Part shown: positions 17,201 through 26,307 of the stretch, in pieces
How the letters are laid out: every line of letters begins with the position of its first letter
How positions within the stretch are numbered: position 1 is the first letter of the stretch
NCBI GenBank assembly: GCA_036559195.1
Contig: DATBTN010000001.1
Span: 1-64,000 of the forward strand
Source: Candidatus Baltobacteraceae bacterium
GTDB taxonomy: Bacteria > Vulcanimicrobiota > Vulcanimicrobiia > Vulcanimicrobiales > Vulcanimicrobiaceae
DNA: 64,000 nucleotides
Direction of reading: 5' to 3'
The notes under the pieces: generated by a model
Database searches by the model: none
Told to the model about the DNA's origin: nothing
Seen by the model: the letters and a program-made list of their open reading frames with translations, nothing else
Position numbers and translations under genes: made by a program

Positions 17201-19462
17201 TGGAAAAGCACGAACAACGTCGCGCGCGGACACGTAACGGTCGGCGGCGAGCACGGGCTGCTCAAAGCCGCGGGCAGCGTCGCGCTGGTCGCGGCGCACA
17301 CGCTGCCGCAGACGATCGCGCGCTCGCGTTACGATCTGCGCGGAACGCTCGCCAACCTGGATCTCTCGACGTGGTTGCCCGCACTGGGGTTCCCGCAGGT
17401 TCCGCTGACCGGACGGGTCGACGGCGAGGCGAGCGTGGCCGGACGTTATCCGCATCTCGCCGTCGGCGGTCACGCCTCCATCGCGCACGGCAACATCGGT
17501 CCGCTGCCGATCGAGAGCGGCCAGGTGACGGCCCGCGCGAACGGCGCGCGCATCAACGTGACTAGCGCGCAACTGACCCTGCCGGCTCTCGTGGCGAGCG
17601 GGGGTGGAAGTTTCGGGCTCGCGCCCCGCGATCCGATCGCGTTGACGGTCCACGCGCAGACGAGCGATCCCAAGCGGCTGCTCGTCGAGTTGACGAAAAA
17701 AACCTACCCGGTCACGGGTGCCTTTACGACGACCGTGCAGATCGCCGGCACGTTCAAAGCCCCGGTCTTCTCGGCCGGGCTCGAAGCCACCGATGCGGAG
17801 ATCTACGGATTGAAAATACCGGCGGCGGTGGGAGCGCTGGCGTTGAACGGCCGCAGCCTCGTGGTTCGCAATGCGGAGGTAACCTTCGGTAAAGGCCAGG
17901 CGACGCTCGCCGGCGCGCTTCCGCTGCAGTTGCTGCCGTTCGGCATCGGTCCCAGCGGAGCGCCGATCTCGCTCGACCTGACCGCCCGCGCGGTCGAGCT
18001 CGCCGCGTTCTCGAACGCACTCGGAAACGCGACGAAGCTCGGCGGCACCGTCGACGGGCATCTCGGATTGGGCGGAACGGTCGGCGATCCGCGTATCTAC
18101 GGCCAGCTCGCCGTGGCCGATGGGAGCTACGTATCGGCGCTGGAGAAGACGCCGATTCACAACACCGTCGCGCAGGTGAGTTTCGACGGCACGAGCGCGA
18201 CGCTCGGCCGCTTCCACGCCTCGCTCGGCCGCGGCTCGCTCGACGGCGACGGGACCGTGGGTTTTCGCGGCGGCATCGAGCGCGGTGCGATCGCGTACGA
18301 TTTTCACGCCGCGGCGCACGGCGCCCAGCTGGATTTTCCAGCCTACGGATCGGGAACGCTCGACGCCAAGCTGCACCTCGCGCACACGCCCGGAACGCTC
18401 GCGCGGCTCTCGGGGACCGCCGCCGCGGCCGACGCCGTGGTCCCGTTTTCGGCCTTCTATCACCCGGCGGCGGCGAGCGCCGCGGGCGGCGCGGCGAGCC
18501 CCACCCTTCCCTTTAATCTCGCCTTCGATTTGCAGGTGACGGCGGGCCGCAACGTGCGCGTCCGCGCGGGCGGAATCGGCGCGGGTCTGGACATCACGGG
18601 CTCGGGGAAGGCGCTGCTCGCAGGCACGCTGGCCGCGCCGACGCTCGACGGCACGTTCAATTCCTCGGGCGGCGCGCTCACGTACTTCGACCACGCCTTT
18701 AAAGTGCAATCGGGCTCGATCCGATTCGATCCGGCCAACGGCCTGATCCCAACCGTCACCGCCGTGGCGACCACGCACGTCGTGAACCCCGACCCCAACG
18801 TGGCGCGCAATCCGACCGGCGGCGTCGATATCACCTTACGCGTCGACGGTCCGCTCGATGCGCTTTCGCTCAACCAAGCCTCGAACAGCGGAATTGCGAT
18901 CTCGTCGATTCCGGGCGGCTACACGCGCGACCAGTTGATCGCACTGCTCCTGCCGTTCGGCGGCTTCGTGACCAGCGTTCAATTTACCGACACGGGGCAG
19001 ATCATCCCACCGGGTCAGCTCAAAGGGGCGCCCCCGCCGGGAAGCGGCGCGCTCTTACCGCAACAACTCGGTCTGCTCCGCCAAACCGGAACGCTAACGA
19101 TCGGACAGGAGGCCTTCAACGTGCTCAACGCGCAGTTCGCGACCGGCATCTTCGGGCCGATCGAGCGCGTGCTGAGCAACAGCTTGGGCTTCTCCGACGT
19201 CAACTTCACGATCGATTACAGCGGAAACGTCGGCATGCAGTTACAACGGCGCCTCTCCCACGACATCAGCGCGTTTTACGGCACCACCTTCCGGACGCCG
19301 ATTCGCGAGAGCATCGGCGCAGAATATTCGCCGGGCCCATTTCAGACGGCTCAGTTTACGTTCTTCGTGCAGCAGGGCGCGCTCGATCCGCGCCGTGCCA
19401 AGGCCGGCCAGGCACTGCAGGGGACCAGCGGGTTTACCTTCAGCTATCAACGGTTATTTTAA
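14231..19462 (+). CDS. tamB: TamB/DUF490-type translocation and assembly module protein
   Basis: This 1743-residue protein is an AsmA/TamB-type bridge between inner and outer membranes, thought to support phospholipid transport or outer-membrane protein assembly. It has one N-terminal membrane anchor (residues 8-32). A very long beta-rich body follows with many repeating G-x-hydrophobic strands, then the C-terminal DUF490 region with GALTYFDHAFKVQSGSIRFD near residue 1480, and a terminal FSYQRLF. The start is TTG, chosen because GGAGG lies 5 bases upstream (14221-14225) and no better in-frame start precedes the membrane anchor. The gene is directly upstream of bamA, a common pairing. It is somewhat longer than E. 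coli TamB (1259 residues). Confidence 0.88.
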   Translation: MRRNVSRGLAAAAVLIVLAVVIWHHAVARFVVATAIGLTTGYHVDIGEMRLGRDHGALIDTHVSKHGEPVLDAARIDLYYHLRDLLPGSKHRFGLLAVTIDRPQLTIVHHRDRTYNISSPGGGAPGAPGRPDTVPLNFTARIRGGTAQLIDDYQYYKDARAVRVDNIDANLAVNTETKTHYTVTGTFEDVRPEPFAAAGSIDYGKGYAMHRVRAAAIPLKAIGNYIIDSPAAHILTGTARDFHATIYALGIAPNVPIAYHVMAGAQVADAQLSIHGLSDPLDNIRGTLQIFDGGLAAKALHATIDGIPVRVAGGIFDFSKPQFRLGMTGAGDLDQLRHVLAFSAHQPVRGHAQINVLIEGPISQPLLLVGFDSQRAYYGALPFDRAHGVIALYNGDVAIVPLKAFFGGLDVRVRGRLTLGTPLQTELVAHYEGPSSRVPYLGALVTDQPLAGEGILAGSGAAIGARGFLASTNAPLALNAFYDIGGDGVGTIGPLSVVAANGGTLDGAYAIDRSRGTSAFWATAQNLPVRQPHPIELPGVRLPQLPALGGTIVDASVVGSGGFKDLVLGGRVVADGATVGGVRFTSLDALFAGPLANVAMERVHADGSFGTFDGAGSFAPGRLVARGTYAGTFQDLAQFTGNIGARGDVSGPVAVALVGNRTIVQARGVRLRAASIHGIPVQSASGTIAVTDGVLRVYNANVAAAGGSLVAAGAFGTSKSASAGNGAVALATTQLDGAQLRGLGIPLQSGDVNAVGTVKPGGKVPAFDGGVVVRNGRAQGYDVAGSAHIAVANDAVQVRNGVAALGQTYGILDGAISGLTSGAPRYAVRAQIPAGDIATAAQTFHIPTHVTDGSFSADLLVGGRGSDPSVSGPLQVPVGSTNGLGFLDASALIGASRAGVRARDGSVQVGSTHAFFSASLDRGATAVHVRSRRANLADFNDYFDTGDTLAGSGYLDLSLAQTARTVSTNADLDIETFRYRSLPIGNTDAHWKSTNNVARGHVTVGGEHGLLKAAGSVALVAAHTLPQTIARSRYDLRGTLANLDLSTWLPALGFPQVPLTGRVDGEASVAGRYPHLAVGGHASIAHGNIGPLPIESGQVTARANGARINVTSAQLTLPALVASGGGSFGLAPRDPIALTVHAQTSDPKRLLVELTKKTYPVTGAFTTTVQIAGTFKAPVFSAGLEATDAEIYGLKIPAAVGALALNGRSLVVRNAEVTFGKGQATLAGALPLQLLPFGIGPSGAPISLDLTARAVELAAFSNALGNATKLGGTVDGHLGLGGTVGDPRIYGQLAVADGSYVSALEKTPIHNTVAQVSFDGTSATLGRFHASLGRGSLDGDGTVGFRGGIERGAIAYDFHAAAHGAQLDFPAYGSGTLDAKLHLAHTPGTLARLSGTAAAADAVVPFSAFYHPAAASAAGGAASPTLPFNLAFDLQVTAGRNVRVRAGGIGAGLDITGSGKALLAGTLAAPTLDGTFNSSGGALTYFDHAFKVQSGSIRFDPANGLIPTVTAVATTHVVNPDPNVARNPTGGVDITLRVDGPLDALSLNQASNSGIAISSIPGGYTRDQLIALLLPFGGFVTSVQFTDTGQIIPPGQLKGAPPPGSGALLPQQLGLLRQTGTLTIGQEAFNVLNAQFATGIFGPIERVLSNSLGFSDVNFTIDYSGNVGMQLQRRLSHDISAFYGTTFRTPIRESIGAEYSPGPFQTAQFTFFVQQGALDPRRAKAGQALQGTSGFTFSYQRLF

Positions 19463-19615
19463 GGATGTTCACAGGTTGCGGGCGACCCGGCCCCCTTGCA
19501 AGGACCCGTCGCGCCCGCCTAGAACAGCGCACCCGGGTCGAAACGGCGCGCACTCTGGGCGCGTTACACTGCTAACTTTCACGTTGGCGAGCGTACTCTC
19601 AAGGAAAGATTTTCG

Positions 19616-21889
19616 ATGACCTCTAGCCTCTGGCGTGCTCGCGGCGCGCTTGTCCGGTGCGCAGGCCTCGTCCTCGTGCTGGCGATTTTGACAACGCTGG
19701 TCTTCCCGACACCGGCGTCCTCGGCGACGGCGCCGACGATCGTTTCGGTCGACGTGTCCGGCAACGTCCACGTTCCGACGGACAAGATCCTAGCGGTCGT
19801 CCAGGCCAAGCCGGGCTTGCCGTACGATCCGGCCGTCGTGCAGGGCGACCTCCAGCGGATCTTCGCACTCGGCTATTTTGCCGACCAAGCGACGCCGCTG
19901 ATTCGCCAACGGCCAAACGGCATCGCGATCACCTACCGCGTGATCGAAAATCCGGTCATCACGAAGATCGACTTTACCGGCAACGCGCACGTCCCCAGCG
20001 ACACGCTGCTCGCCTTGATGGACACCTCCGTGGGTCAGGTGCTCAACACCGAGACGCTCAAGCAAGACTTTCTCAAGATCAACAGTTATTACAATCGCAT
20101 CGGTTACGAAGGCCAGCTCGCGACGCACGTCAAGGATTTGAATATCGATCCGAAGACCGGCGCGCTCGCGATCTCGATTCAAGAAGGCCTCACGATCAGC
20201 GCGGTGACCATCAGCGGCGATCCGCTGCTGCCGCCCAACGTCATCCTACCCGCGCTCTCGGCCAAACCAGGTGCGGTCTATTCCAACGAGATGCGCGATA
20301 AGGATTTCCAAGCCGCGCAGAAGCTCTACGATAAATACGATTTGGTTCTCTCCGATGCCGAGGGCGGCATCGACCCCTCGACGATCGATCTCAAAGCCGG
20401 TACGGCGGCGGTGAAGTACGACTTCTACGTCGCGCGCGTCGGCGCGGTCCAGATCACCGGCAACACCAAGACCAAGGATCAAGTGATCCGCCGGCAGCTG
20501 CGGCTGCGTCCGGGCATGGTCATCACGACCGGCGCGCTGCGCAACGATCGCGATCGTCTCAATAATACCGGCTATTTCTCGAAGGTCGATCTCAACGTCA
20601 AGGCGGGGCCCGATCCGAAGACGCATCCGGGCTTCGTGACGATCGTATGGACCGTGACCGAACAGCGCACGGCCTCCGCATCCATCGGCGCCGGGTACTC
20701 CGGCGGCATCACCGGGCAGGGCCTCTACGGCACGCTCGGTTATCAGGACAACAACCTGCACGGCACCGGCAACGGCGCATCGGTGCAGTTCCAGCGCGGC
20801 GCGCGCTCGTACGTGACCCAAGCCTCGGTCACCATTCCCTACGTCGGCAACACGCCGAACTCGCAGAAGTACAGCTTCGGCGCGACCATCTTCGCAAACG
20901 GTTCCACGTATTTCTATCCGGTCTATGCGACCTCGGCCGCCGTGGCCAATCCGGCTCCCGGCTCCGTGCAAGCGCCGATTCCGGTCACGCTGCTTCCCAA
21001 CGGAAACGCGCAGCTCATCAGCGGCGTCGTCGCCGACAGCACCGCGAAATCGAGCGGCCTCTCCGTGAACGTCGGCCGCCGCTTGACCGACTACACGACG
21101 GCGAGCGTCGGCGTGAACGCCGAGAGCGTGACCAACTCGACCTCGGTTCCCACGCCGTACTTCTTCCAGAGCGGCCAGCCGAACGTCATCGCAGGCCCAA
21201 CGCCCGGTCCGCTCTCGAACCTCTCGACCAATACGAACGGAAGCTTCGGGATCAACGCGACCTCGATTGCGAACATCAACACGGGCGCGCCGTATCGCCT
21301 CAACTCGCTGGTCTTCGGGCTCGCGAGCAATCCGGCCGCAACGCTCGACGACATATTTAATCCGCGTCGCGGCGCGACGTACTCGCTGCAAGAAGAGTTC
21401 AGTTCGCCGTCGATCGGTTCGAATTTCTCGTACACGAAATCGACGCTCGAAGTCAAGCGCTTCTTCCCAGTCCTCAAGACGGCCACGTTCGGCGTGCATT
21501 TGCGCGGCGTGACGACGACCGGCGCGATTCCGCCGAGCGCGCTCGACACGTTCTCCGATCAGCAATTGCGCGGCTATCAGAGCGTGTTCTACGGAACCGA
21601 CACGATTCTCGGACAAGCCGAGATTCGCGTTCCGCTCACCGCCGACGGGAAATTCGGCGTGGCCGCGTTCGTCGACGAGGGCGGGTTCCGCGTTCGCGGC
21701 GCGCAGCCGCTGCTCGATCCGTACACCAACCGGATCATCAACTACCCGGGTAACTGGTCGTACCGCGGCGACTACGGCGTCGGTCTGCGCTTCGACGTTC
21801 CGCAGCTCGGCCTCCACACGATCCGCATCGATATCGCCCACGGCGCGAACGGCACCCACACCAGCTTCGGCATCGGCCAAAGCTTTTGA
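19616..21889 (+). CDS. bamA: outer membrane protein assembly factor BamA
   Basis: BamA is the Omp85-family barrel that folds and inserts outer-membrane proteins. The 757-residue precursor has a signal peptide (cleavage near ASSA, residue 38). POTRA repeats follow to about residue 340, each with the G-N-x-x pattern (DVSGNVHVP, DFTGNAHVP, QITGNTKTKD). The C-terminal barrel contains the conserved GGFRVRG near residue 690 and ends GIGQSF, with the terminal phenylalanine typical of barrels. An AAGGA ribosome-binding site precedes the ATG. It begins the outer-membrane cluster with tamB. Confidence 0.93.
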   Translation: MTSSLWRARGALVRCAGLVLVLAILTTLVFPTPASSATAPTIVSVDVSGNVHVPTDKILAVVQAKPGLPYDPAVVQGDLQRIFALGYFADQATPLIRQRPNGIAITYRVIENPVITKIDFTGNAHVPSDTLLALMDTSVGQVLNTETLKQDFLKINSYYNRIGYEGQLATHVKDLNIDPKTGALAISIQEGLTISAVTISGDPLLPPNVILPALSAKPGAVYSNEMRDKDFQAAQKLYDKYDLVLSDAEGGIDPSTIDLKAGTAAVKYDFYVARVGAVQITGNTKTKDQVIRRQLRLRPGMVITTGALRNDRDRLNNTGYFSKVDLNVKAGPDPKTHPGFVTIVWTVTEQRTASASIGAGYSGGITGQGLYGTLGYQDNNLHGTGNGASVQFQRGARSYVTQASVTIPYVGNTPNSQKYSFGATIFANGSTYFYPVYATSAAVANPAPGSVQAPIPVTLLPNGNAQLISGVVADSTAKSSGLSVNVGRRLTDYTTASVGVNAESVTNSTSVPTPYFFQSGQPNVIAGPTPGPLSNLSTNTNGSFGINATSIANINTGAPYRLNSLVFGLASNPAATLDDIFNPRRGATYSLQEEFSSPSIGSNFSYTKSTLEVKRFFPVLKTATFGVHLRGVTTTGAIPPSALDTFSDQQLRGYQSVFYGTDTILGQAEIRVPLTADGKFGVAAFVDEGGFRVRGAQPLLDPYTNRIINYPGNWSYRGDYGVGLRFDVPQLGLHTIRIDIAHGANGTHTSFGIGQSF

Positions 21890-21909
21890 TACTAAGGAAT
21901 ACTCATAAC

Positions 21910-22716
21910 GTGAGATTGACGACAATTCGTACGCTCTTTGCGGCCGGCGTTGTGGCGGCGCTCGTGGCGCTCGCGCCGGGAGCGATCGCCGCGGATCTTT
22001 CCGACGTCGGATACATCGATCAGGCGGCGATCGGCGCGCTGCCGGCGTTCGCGCGCGCGAACGCGCAGATGGCGCAGTATCAAGCGCAGCTGCAAGCGCA
22101 GGCCGCATCGGCGATGAAGAAAGCCAAAACCGACGCGCAGCGCCAGCAGCTCTACGGACAATTTCAGCAAAAATTCGCCGACCGCCAGCGCGAGATTCTC
22201 GGCCCGCTCTTCGGGCGCGCGCAGGCCGCGATCGCGCAGGTTAGCTCGAGCAAGAATCTCTCGGTCGTCGTCGACAAACGCATCGTGATCTACGGCGGTC
22301 AAAACATCACCGGCGCCGTGCTCAACCTGGTAAAGGGAACGGGCGCGGTCGTGCCGCCCACGGCGACGCCGCCGCCGTCGGAGATCGGGTTCGTCGACCA
22401 GTCGCAGATCGACCAGCTCCCCAAAGTCAAGACGGCCAACGACGACTACTTGAAGTTCGCGAACGATCAAAAGCAGCAGGCCGAGAAGCAGATGGCTTCG
22501 GCGAAGACCGATGCGGATCGTCAAGCGATCGCGAAAACTTTCCAGAAGACGCTCGGCGACGAGCAAGACAAAGTGCTCAAGCCGCTCGTCGATCAGACGA
22601 AGTCCGCAATGGCCGACGTTGCGAAGAAAAAGAATTTGATTCTGGTCGTCGATAAGACCGACATCGTTTACGGGGGCACGGACATCACCTCGGATGTCCA
22701 AAATGAACTTAAATAG
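21910..22716 (+). CDS. periplasmic tandem OmpH/Skp-like protein
   Basis: The GTG at 21910 is preferred because it begins a clean signal peptide (residues 1-28, cleavage near AIA-AD) and has AAGGA 11 bases upstream. An in-frame ATG at 21886 overlaps the bamA stop. The 268-residue protein holds two copies of the OmpH/Skp unit. Residues 33-136 begin VGYIDQ and end VVDKRIVIYGGQNIT; residues 158-263 begin IGFVDQ and end VVDKTDIVYGGTDIT. Each has a central charged coiled coil. Skp-type proteins chaperone unfolded outer-membrane proteins. The tandem layout and the two neighbouring related genes are unusual. Confidence 0.85.
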   Translation: MRLTTIRTLFAAGVVAALVALAPGAIAADLSDVGYIDQAAIGALPAFARANAQMAQYQAQLQAQAASAMKKAKTDAQRQQLYGQFQQKFADRQREILGPLFGRAQAAIAQVSSSKNLSVVVDKRIVIYGGQNITGAVLNLVKGTGAVVPPTATPPPSEIGFVDQSQIDQLPKVKTANDDYLKFANDQKQQAEKQMASAKTDADRQAIAKTFQKTLGDEQDKVLKPLVDQTKSAMADVAKKKNLILVVDKTDIVYGGTDITSDVQNELK

Positions 22717-24007
22717 AAGCGGGGGACTCGCGTTGGTTCTCGCCGCGGCGCTTTTGGCCGGATGTTCGCATCCGGTCGATGTGAACGCGCCCGACGTTCG
22801 CGGCATCGGCTACGTGCGCCTCGACGAGGTCGTCAAGGCCCATCCGCTCTACGGTCAGCTCGCGCAACTCGATAACGCGATGAGCGCGCTCTCGCTCGCG
22901 AGCCTCGGCCCGGCGGTTCCGAAGACCGGCGCGCAGATCGCGGCCGAGACCACACAGCTCAACGCCGAGCTCAAGGCGGCGCAGGACCGCGCCAACTCGA
23001 TCCTGCAGAAAAAACAGGTCGACTACGGCCGCCGCGAACAGGCCGCGATTCGCGCGGCGCTGGTGGCTGCCGGAGAGGCCGGAGCCGGGTCGCAAGCGGG
23101 CGCGCAGATGCAACAAACTTCGAACGTTCAAGCCGCGCAAGTGACGGCGCAGGCGAATGCGGATTTCGCGGCCTATCAGCAGAGCGTGCTCGCGCAGGAT
23201 CGGGCCGCCGTCGCCGCGATCGACAAGCAGTTATCGACGCGCGCCGATCGCCAATATCGCCAGAAGGCGACGCAGTTGCAAGAGCGCGAGTCGCAGCTCT
23301 CGCTGCAGCTTTCGCAGCAAGACGCGAACCGGCGGCTCGAGCTGCGGACGAAGCTTTCGAATTTGGCGCTCGACGATGCGACGCGCAAGACGTATCGCGA
23401 TCAGCTCGACGCGCTCGACCGGCACGAGGCATCGGCGTTGGGCGCGCAGCGAAGCGCCGACGCGCGCGAACTGGCGGCATACCAGGCGCAGCTGCGCAAA
23501 CAAACCGGCGCCGAGATCGCGCAGCAGGCGGCCAAGATTCACGCGCAGACGCGCACGCTGCTGGCTAGCCGGCGCAACCAAGTGGGTTCGCAGATCACCA
23601 CGCAGTTGAAGGGTCTCGCGCCGCAGGCCGCCGTTCCGGCCAACGTTTCGCCGCAGACGCGGACGAAGCTCGCCGCCATCGACAAACAGTTCAAAGCGCA
23701 GTTCCAGGCCGACGCGCAGCAAACGGTTGCGCGATACCAGCAGACCAAAGCGGATCTCGACGCACGCTATGCGGCGCTGCACGGCGTCGATGCAAGCGCG
23801 GCGACCGAAGCCGGCTCGCAGATGAGCGCGCTGCGCAAGCAACGCGACGATCTGTATGGAAAGATCGTGGACCAGATCAAGCATGAGGCTGCGGCAATCG
23901 CGGTCAAGCGCGGGCTGCGCGTCGTGTTCGTGAGCCCGAGCGCGGCGAGCGGAGGGCTCGACCTAACCGACGACGTTACAAAGGACATCGAGAGTTTACA
24001 CCAGTGA
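22694..24007 (+). CDS. OmpH-like lipoprotein with a long coiled coil
   Basis: The 437-residue precursor has a lipoprotein signal with lipobox LLAGC near residue 23. An opening IGYVRLDEVVKAHPLYGQL segment like that of OmpH follows. About 300 residues rich in Q, A, E and R then form a predicted coiled coil, and the end LRVVFVSPSAASGGLDLTDD resembles the OmpH C-terminal strand. It is probably anchored in a membrane and may act as a long periplasmic spacer or chaperone. An alternative start at 22703 is equally possible. It overlaps the previous gene by 23 bases. Confidence 0.75.
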   Translation: MSKMNLNRSGGLALVLAAALLAGCSHPVDVNAPDVRGIGYVRLDEVVKAHPLYGQLAQLDNAMSALSLASLGPAVPKTGAQIAAETTQLNAELKAAQDRANSILQKKQVDYGRREQAAIRAALVAAGEAGAGSQAGAQMQQTSNVQAAQVTAQANADFAAYQQSVLAQDRAAVAAIDKQLSTRADRQYRQKATQLQERESQLSLQLSQQDANRRLELRTKLSNLALDDATRKTYRDQLDALDRHEASALGAQRSADARELAAYQAQLRKQTGAEIAQQAAKIHAQTRTLLASRRNQVGSQITTQLKGLAPQAAVPANVSPQTRTKLAAIDKQFKAQFQADAQQTVARYQQTKADLDARYAALHGVDASAATEAGSQMSALRKQRDDLYGKIVDQIKHEAAAIAVKRGLRVVFVSPSAASGGLDLTDDVTKDIESLHQ

Positions 24008-24408
24008 ATAAACGAAACGCTTTTCTGATCCTCGCCGCCGTCGCGGCGCTCGCAGGCTGCACCACCCAGCAAAGCCCGGTCGGTCTCGTCGACGTGAGCC
24101 GGCTCACGGCAAACTGGCCAAAGTACCTCGACGCGCAGAATCAGCTCAACGCCGACGAGCAAGGCATTCTCGCAAGCAAAGGCTCGCGCTCGCAGAAGCA
24201 GCGGCAAGTCATTCAGCTGCAGCAGAAGTACGCCGGGATCGAGAACGACCTCGTCAAACAGGTGCGCGACGCCGCCACCAAAGTCGCGGGCGACAAGCAG
24301 CTCAAGCTCGTGCTGACGCGCCAATTCGTCGGCTACGGCGGCACCGATATCACCCCCGATGTCGAGAAGATCTTGGGTATTACGGAGAAGGCGACTCCGT
24401 CGCCGTAA
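24004..24408 (+). CDS. small OmpH/Skp-like lipoprotein
   Basis: The 134-residue precursor starts with GTG overlapping the previous stop (GTGA). It has a lipobox ALAGC near residue 19. The remaining part is one OmpH unit: VGLVDVSRLTANWPKYLDAQ, a coiled-coil segment, then LKLVLTRQFVGYGGTDITPD. The YGGTDIT signature is shared with the upstream tandem protein. It is the fourth OmpH-like unit in a row. Confidence 0.8.
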   Translation: MNKRNAFLILAAVAALAGCTTQQSPVGLVDVSRLTANWPKYLDAQNQLNADEQGILASKGSRSQKQRQVIQLQQKYAGIENDLVKQVRDAATKVAGDKQLKLVLTRQFVGYGGTDITPDVEKILGITEKATPSP

Positions 24409-24413
24409 TCGCG

Positions 24414-25439
24414 ATGCTTGGGACGCTTGCGGAGCTTGCCGCGCGAGTCGGCGGCCGGGTTTCCGGCGAGGGCACGATCGCCATCGAACGCATCTCGTCG
24501 ATCGATGAGGCGGGTCCGGAATCGCTGACGTTTGCGACCACGGAGCCGTACGCCAACGCGGCGCTGGCCTCGCGCGCGGGCGCGGTGCTCATCGACGAAG
24601 CGTTGGTGCCGGTCCAAACCGCCGCCAAACCGTTACTCGTGGTACCCAGCGCGCGCGCGGCGCTGGCGATCCTGTTGCGCGCGTTCGACCGGCCGCGTCC
24701 GCAGGGGCCGTTTCGCCATCCTTCGGCCGTCGTTGAAGCGAGCGCCGTCGTCGCGCCCACCGCCTATCTTTCGGCGAACGTGTACGTTGGTGCCAACGCG
24801 CACGTCGGCGAGCGCAGCGTACTCGAAGCCGGCGTTCATCTCGGAGCCGGCGCGCGCGTCGGCGAGGATTGTCTGCTCTACCCGCGCGCGACGGTCATGG
24901 ACGGGTGCCTGCTCGGCAATCGCGTCGTCCTGCATCCGGGGTGCGTGATCGGCAGCGAGGGCTTCGGCTACGTTTTCGTCGACGGACATTTCGAACGCAT
25001 TCCGCAGGTCGGCAACGTCGTGCTCGATGACGACGTCGAGATCGGTGCGAACGCCTGCGTCGATCGCGCTCAAACGGGAAGCACGCGCATCGGGTGCGGG
25101 ACCAAGGTCGACAACCTGTGTCAGATCGGCCACAATTGCCAGATCGGCCGGCATTCCGCGTTCGCGGCGCTGGTTGGCCTTGCGGGCTCGACTATCGTGG
25201 GCGATTACGTGCAAGTCGGCGGCCAAGCGGGCTTTCGCGGGCACATCACCATCGGTTCGCGCGTGAAGGTGGCCGGTCAGAGCGGCGTCTGGCGCGATGT
25301 GGCCGACGACGAGTTCGTGAGCGGCCGTCCGGCGCGCCCCCACCGCGACGATCTGCGGCGAGAGGCATTGGTTCGAAACCTGCCTAAGCTCGTCGCTCGT
25401 GTGGATGCTCTCGAAGGCGAAACCAAGCGCGGCCAGTAG
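24414..25439 (+). CDS. lpxD: UDP-3-O-(3-hydroxyacyl)glucosamine N-acyltransferase
   Basis: LpxD adds the second acyl chain to UDP-3-O-acylglucosamine in lipid A synthesis. The 341-residue protein has the N-terminal uridine-binding domain (residues 1-95) and then hexapeptide repeats of a left-handed beta helix. Key motifs are GSEGFGYVF near residue 183 and the catalytic-His segment IGHNCQIGRHSAFAALVGLA near residue 238, with AGSTIVGDYVQVGGQAGF following. It starts 5 bases after the small OmpH lipoprotein, the usual skp-lpxD neighbourhood. Confidence 0.95.
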   Translation: MLGTLAELAARVGGRVSGEGTIAIERISSIDEAGPESLTFATTEPYANAALASRAGAVLIDEALVPVQTAAKPLLVVPSARAALAILLRAFDRPRPQGPFRHPSAVVEASAVVAPTAYLSANVYVGANAHVGERSVLEAGVHLGAGARVGEDCLLYPRATVMDGCLLGNRVVLHPGCVIGSEGFGYVFVDGHFERIPQVGNVVLDDDVEIGANACVDRAQTGSTRIGCGTKVDNLCQIGHNCQIGRHSAFAALVGLAGSTIVGDYVQVGGQAGFRGHITIGSRVKVAGQSGVWRDVADDEFVSGRPARPHRDDLRREALVRNLPKLVARVDALEGETKRGQ

Positions 25440-25460
25440 GCCCCCGATGCACGAGTCTCG

Positions 25461-26306
25461 ATGATGGATTTCCAGACGACCCTACGCGAGGCGATTGCCT
25501 TCCAAGGAGTGGGCCTGCACAGCGGCCTGCCGTGCTCCGTTCGCGTATCTCCCGCACGCCCGAACACGGGCCTAACGTTCACGCTCGACGGGGACGTCAG
25601 CTTTCCGGCGCACGCGGAGTACGTCATCGAAACGGCGCGCGCCACCGTGCTCGGCAAAGACGGCAAAACGGTGTCGACGGTCGAGCACTTGCTGGCCGCG
25701 CTCTTCGGTATGGGCGTGAGCAACGCGCGCATCGACGTTACGGGGCCCGAGATTCCGGTGGCCGACGGCAGCGCGCGACAATTTGCCGAGCGCATCGCAC
25801 AGGTCGGCATCGCGCCGCAGAGCGAACCGCGCGCGCGCTACGTGTTAAGCGCCCCGTTCTTCGTGCGCGACGGTGAGAAAACGCTCATCGCGCTTCCCGC
25901 ATCGAGCTTCCGCGTGAAGTTTGCGGTCGATTATCCGCCGCCGGTCGGCGCGCACTATTTCGATTCCGAGATCGTGCCCGACGTATTTAAGGAAGAGATC
26001 TCCGGCGCGCGAACCTTCGGGTACCTGCACGAGGTCGAAGCGCTGCTCAAACGCGGGCTCGCGCAGGGCGGCACGCTCGAGAACGCGATCGTTTTCTCAC
26101 CCGAGGGTCCGATGCAGCCGCTGCGTTGGCCCAACGAGGTCGTGCGGCACAAAGTGCTCGATCTGCTCGGCGATTTCGCGCTGCTCGGCGCGTGGCCTCA
26201 GTTCGAGGTGATCGCCATCAAGAGCGGCCACAAGCTGCACTGCATCGCCACGGGCGCCTTGCGCAAGCAGTTCGCCGGAACGCTCCCTTCCGTGAAAGTA
26301 CACTAG
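25461..26306 (+). CDS. lpxC: UDP-3-O-acyl-N-acetylglucosamine deacetylase
   Basis: LpxC is a zinc-dependent deacetylase and performs the first committed step of lipid A synthesis. The 281-residue protein has TVSTVEHLLAALFGMGVSNA near residue 71 with a zinc-binding histidine. RHKVLDLLGDFALLG near residue 230 carries the remaining histidine and aspartate ligands, and it ends with HKLHCIATGALRKQ. Two ATG codons (25461 and 25464) are possible starts. It is placed between lpxD and fabZ. Confidence 0.96.
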   Translation: MMDFQTTLREAIAFQGVGLHSGLPCSVRVSPARPNTGLTFTLDGDVSFPAHAEYVIETARATVLGKDGKTVSTVEHLLAALFGMGVSNARIDVTGPEIPVADGSARQFAERIAQVGIAPQSEPRARYVLSAPFFVRDGEKTLIALPASSFRVKFAVDYPPPVGAHYFDSEIVPDVFKEEISGARTFGYLHEVEALLKRGLAQGGTLENAIVFSPEGPMQPLRWPNEVVRHKVLDLLGDFALLGAWPQFEVIAIKSGHKLHCIATGALRKQFAGTLPSVKVH

Positions 26307-26307
26307 G

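Noticed and set aside
18285-18778. Long antisense and alternative-frame ORFs throughout tamB (for example 16880-18778 minus)
   Set aside because: Arg-rich shadow translations of a GC-rich gene; no start signals or homology patterns.
21889-21898. Shared motif GATACTAAGGA before the OmpH-like gene and the outer-membrane protein gene (35824-35834)
   Set aside because: The common part is mainly the AAGGA ribosome-binding site; a -10 so close to it would not make sense.
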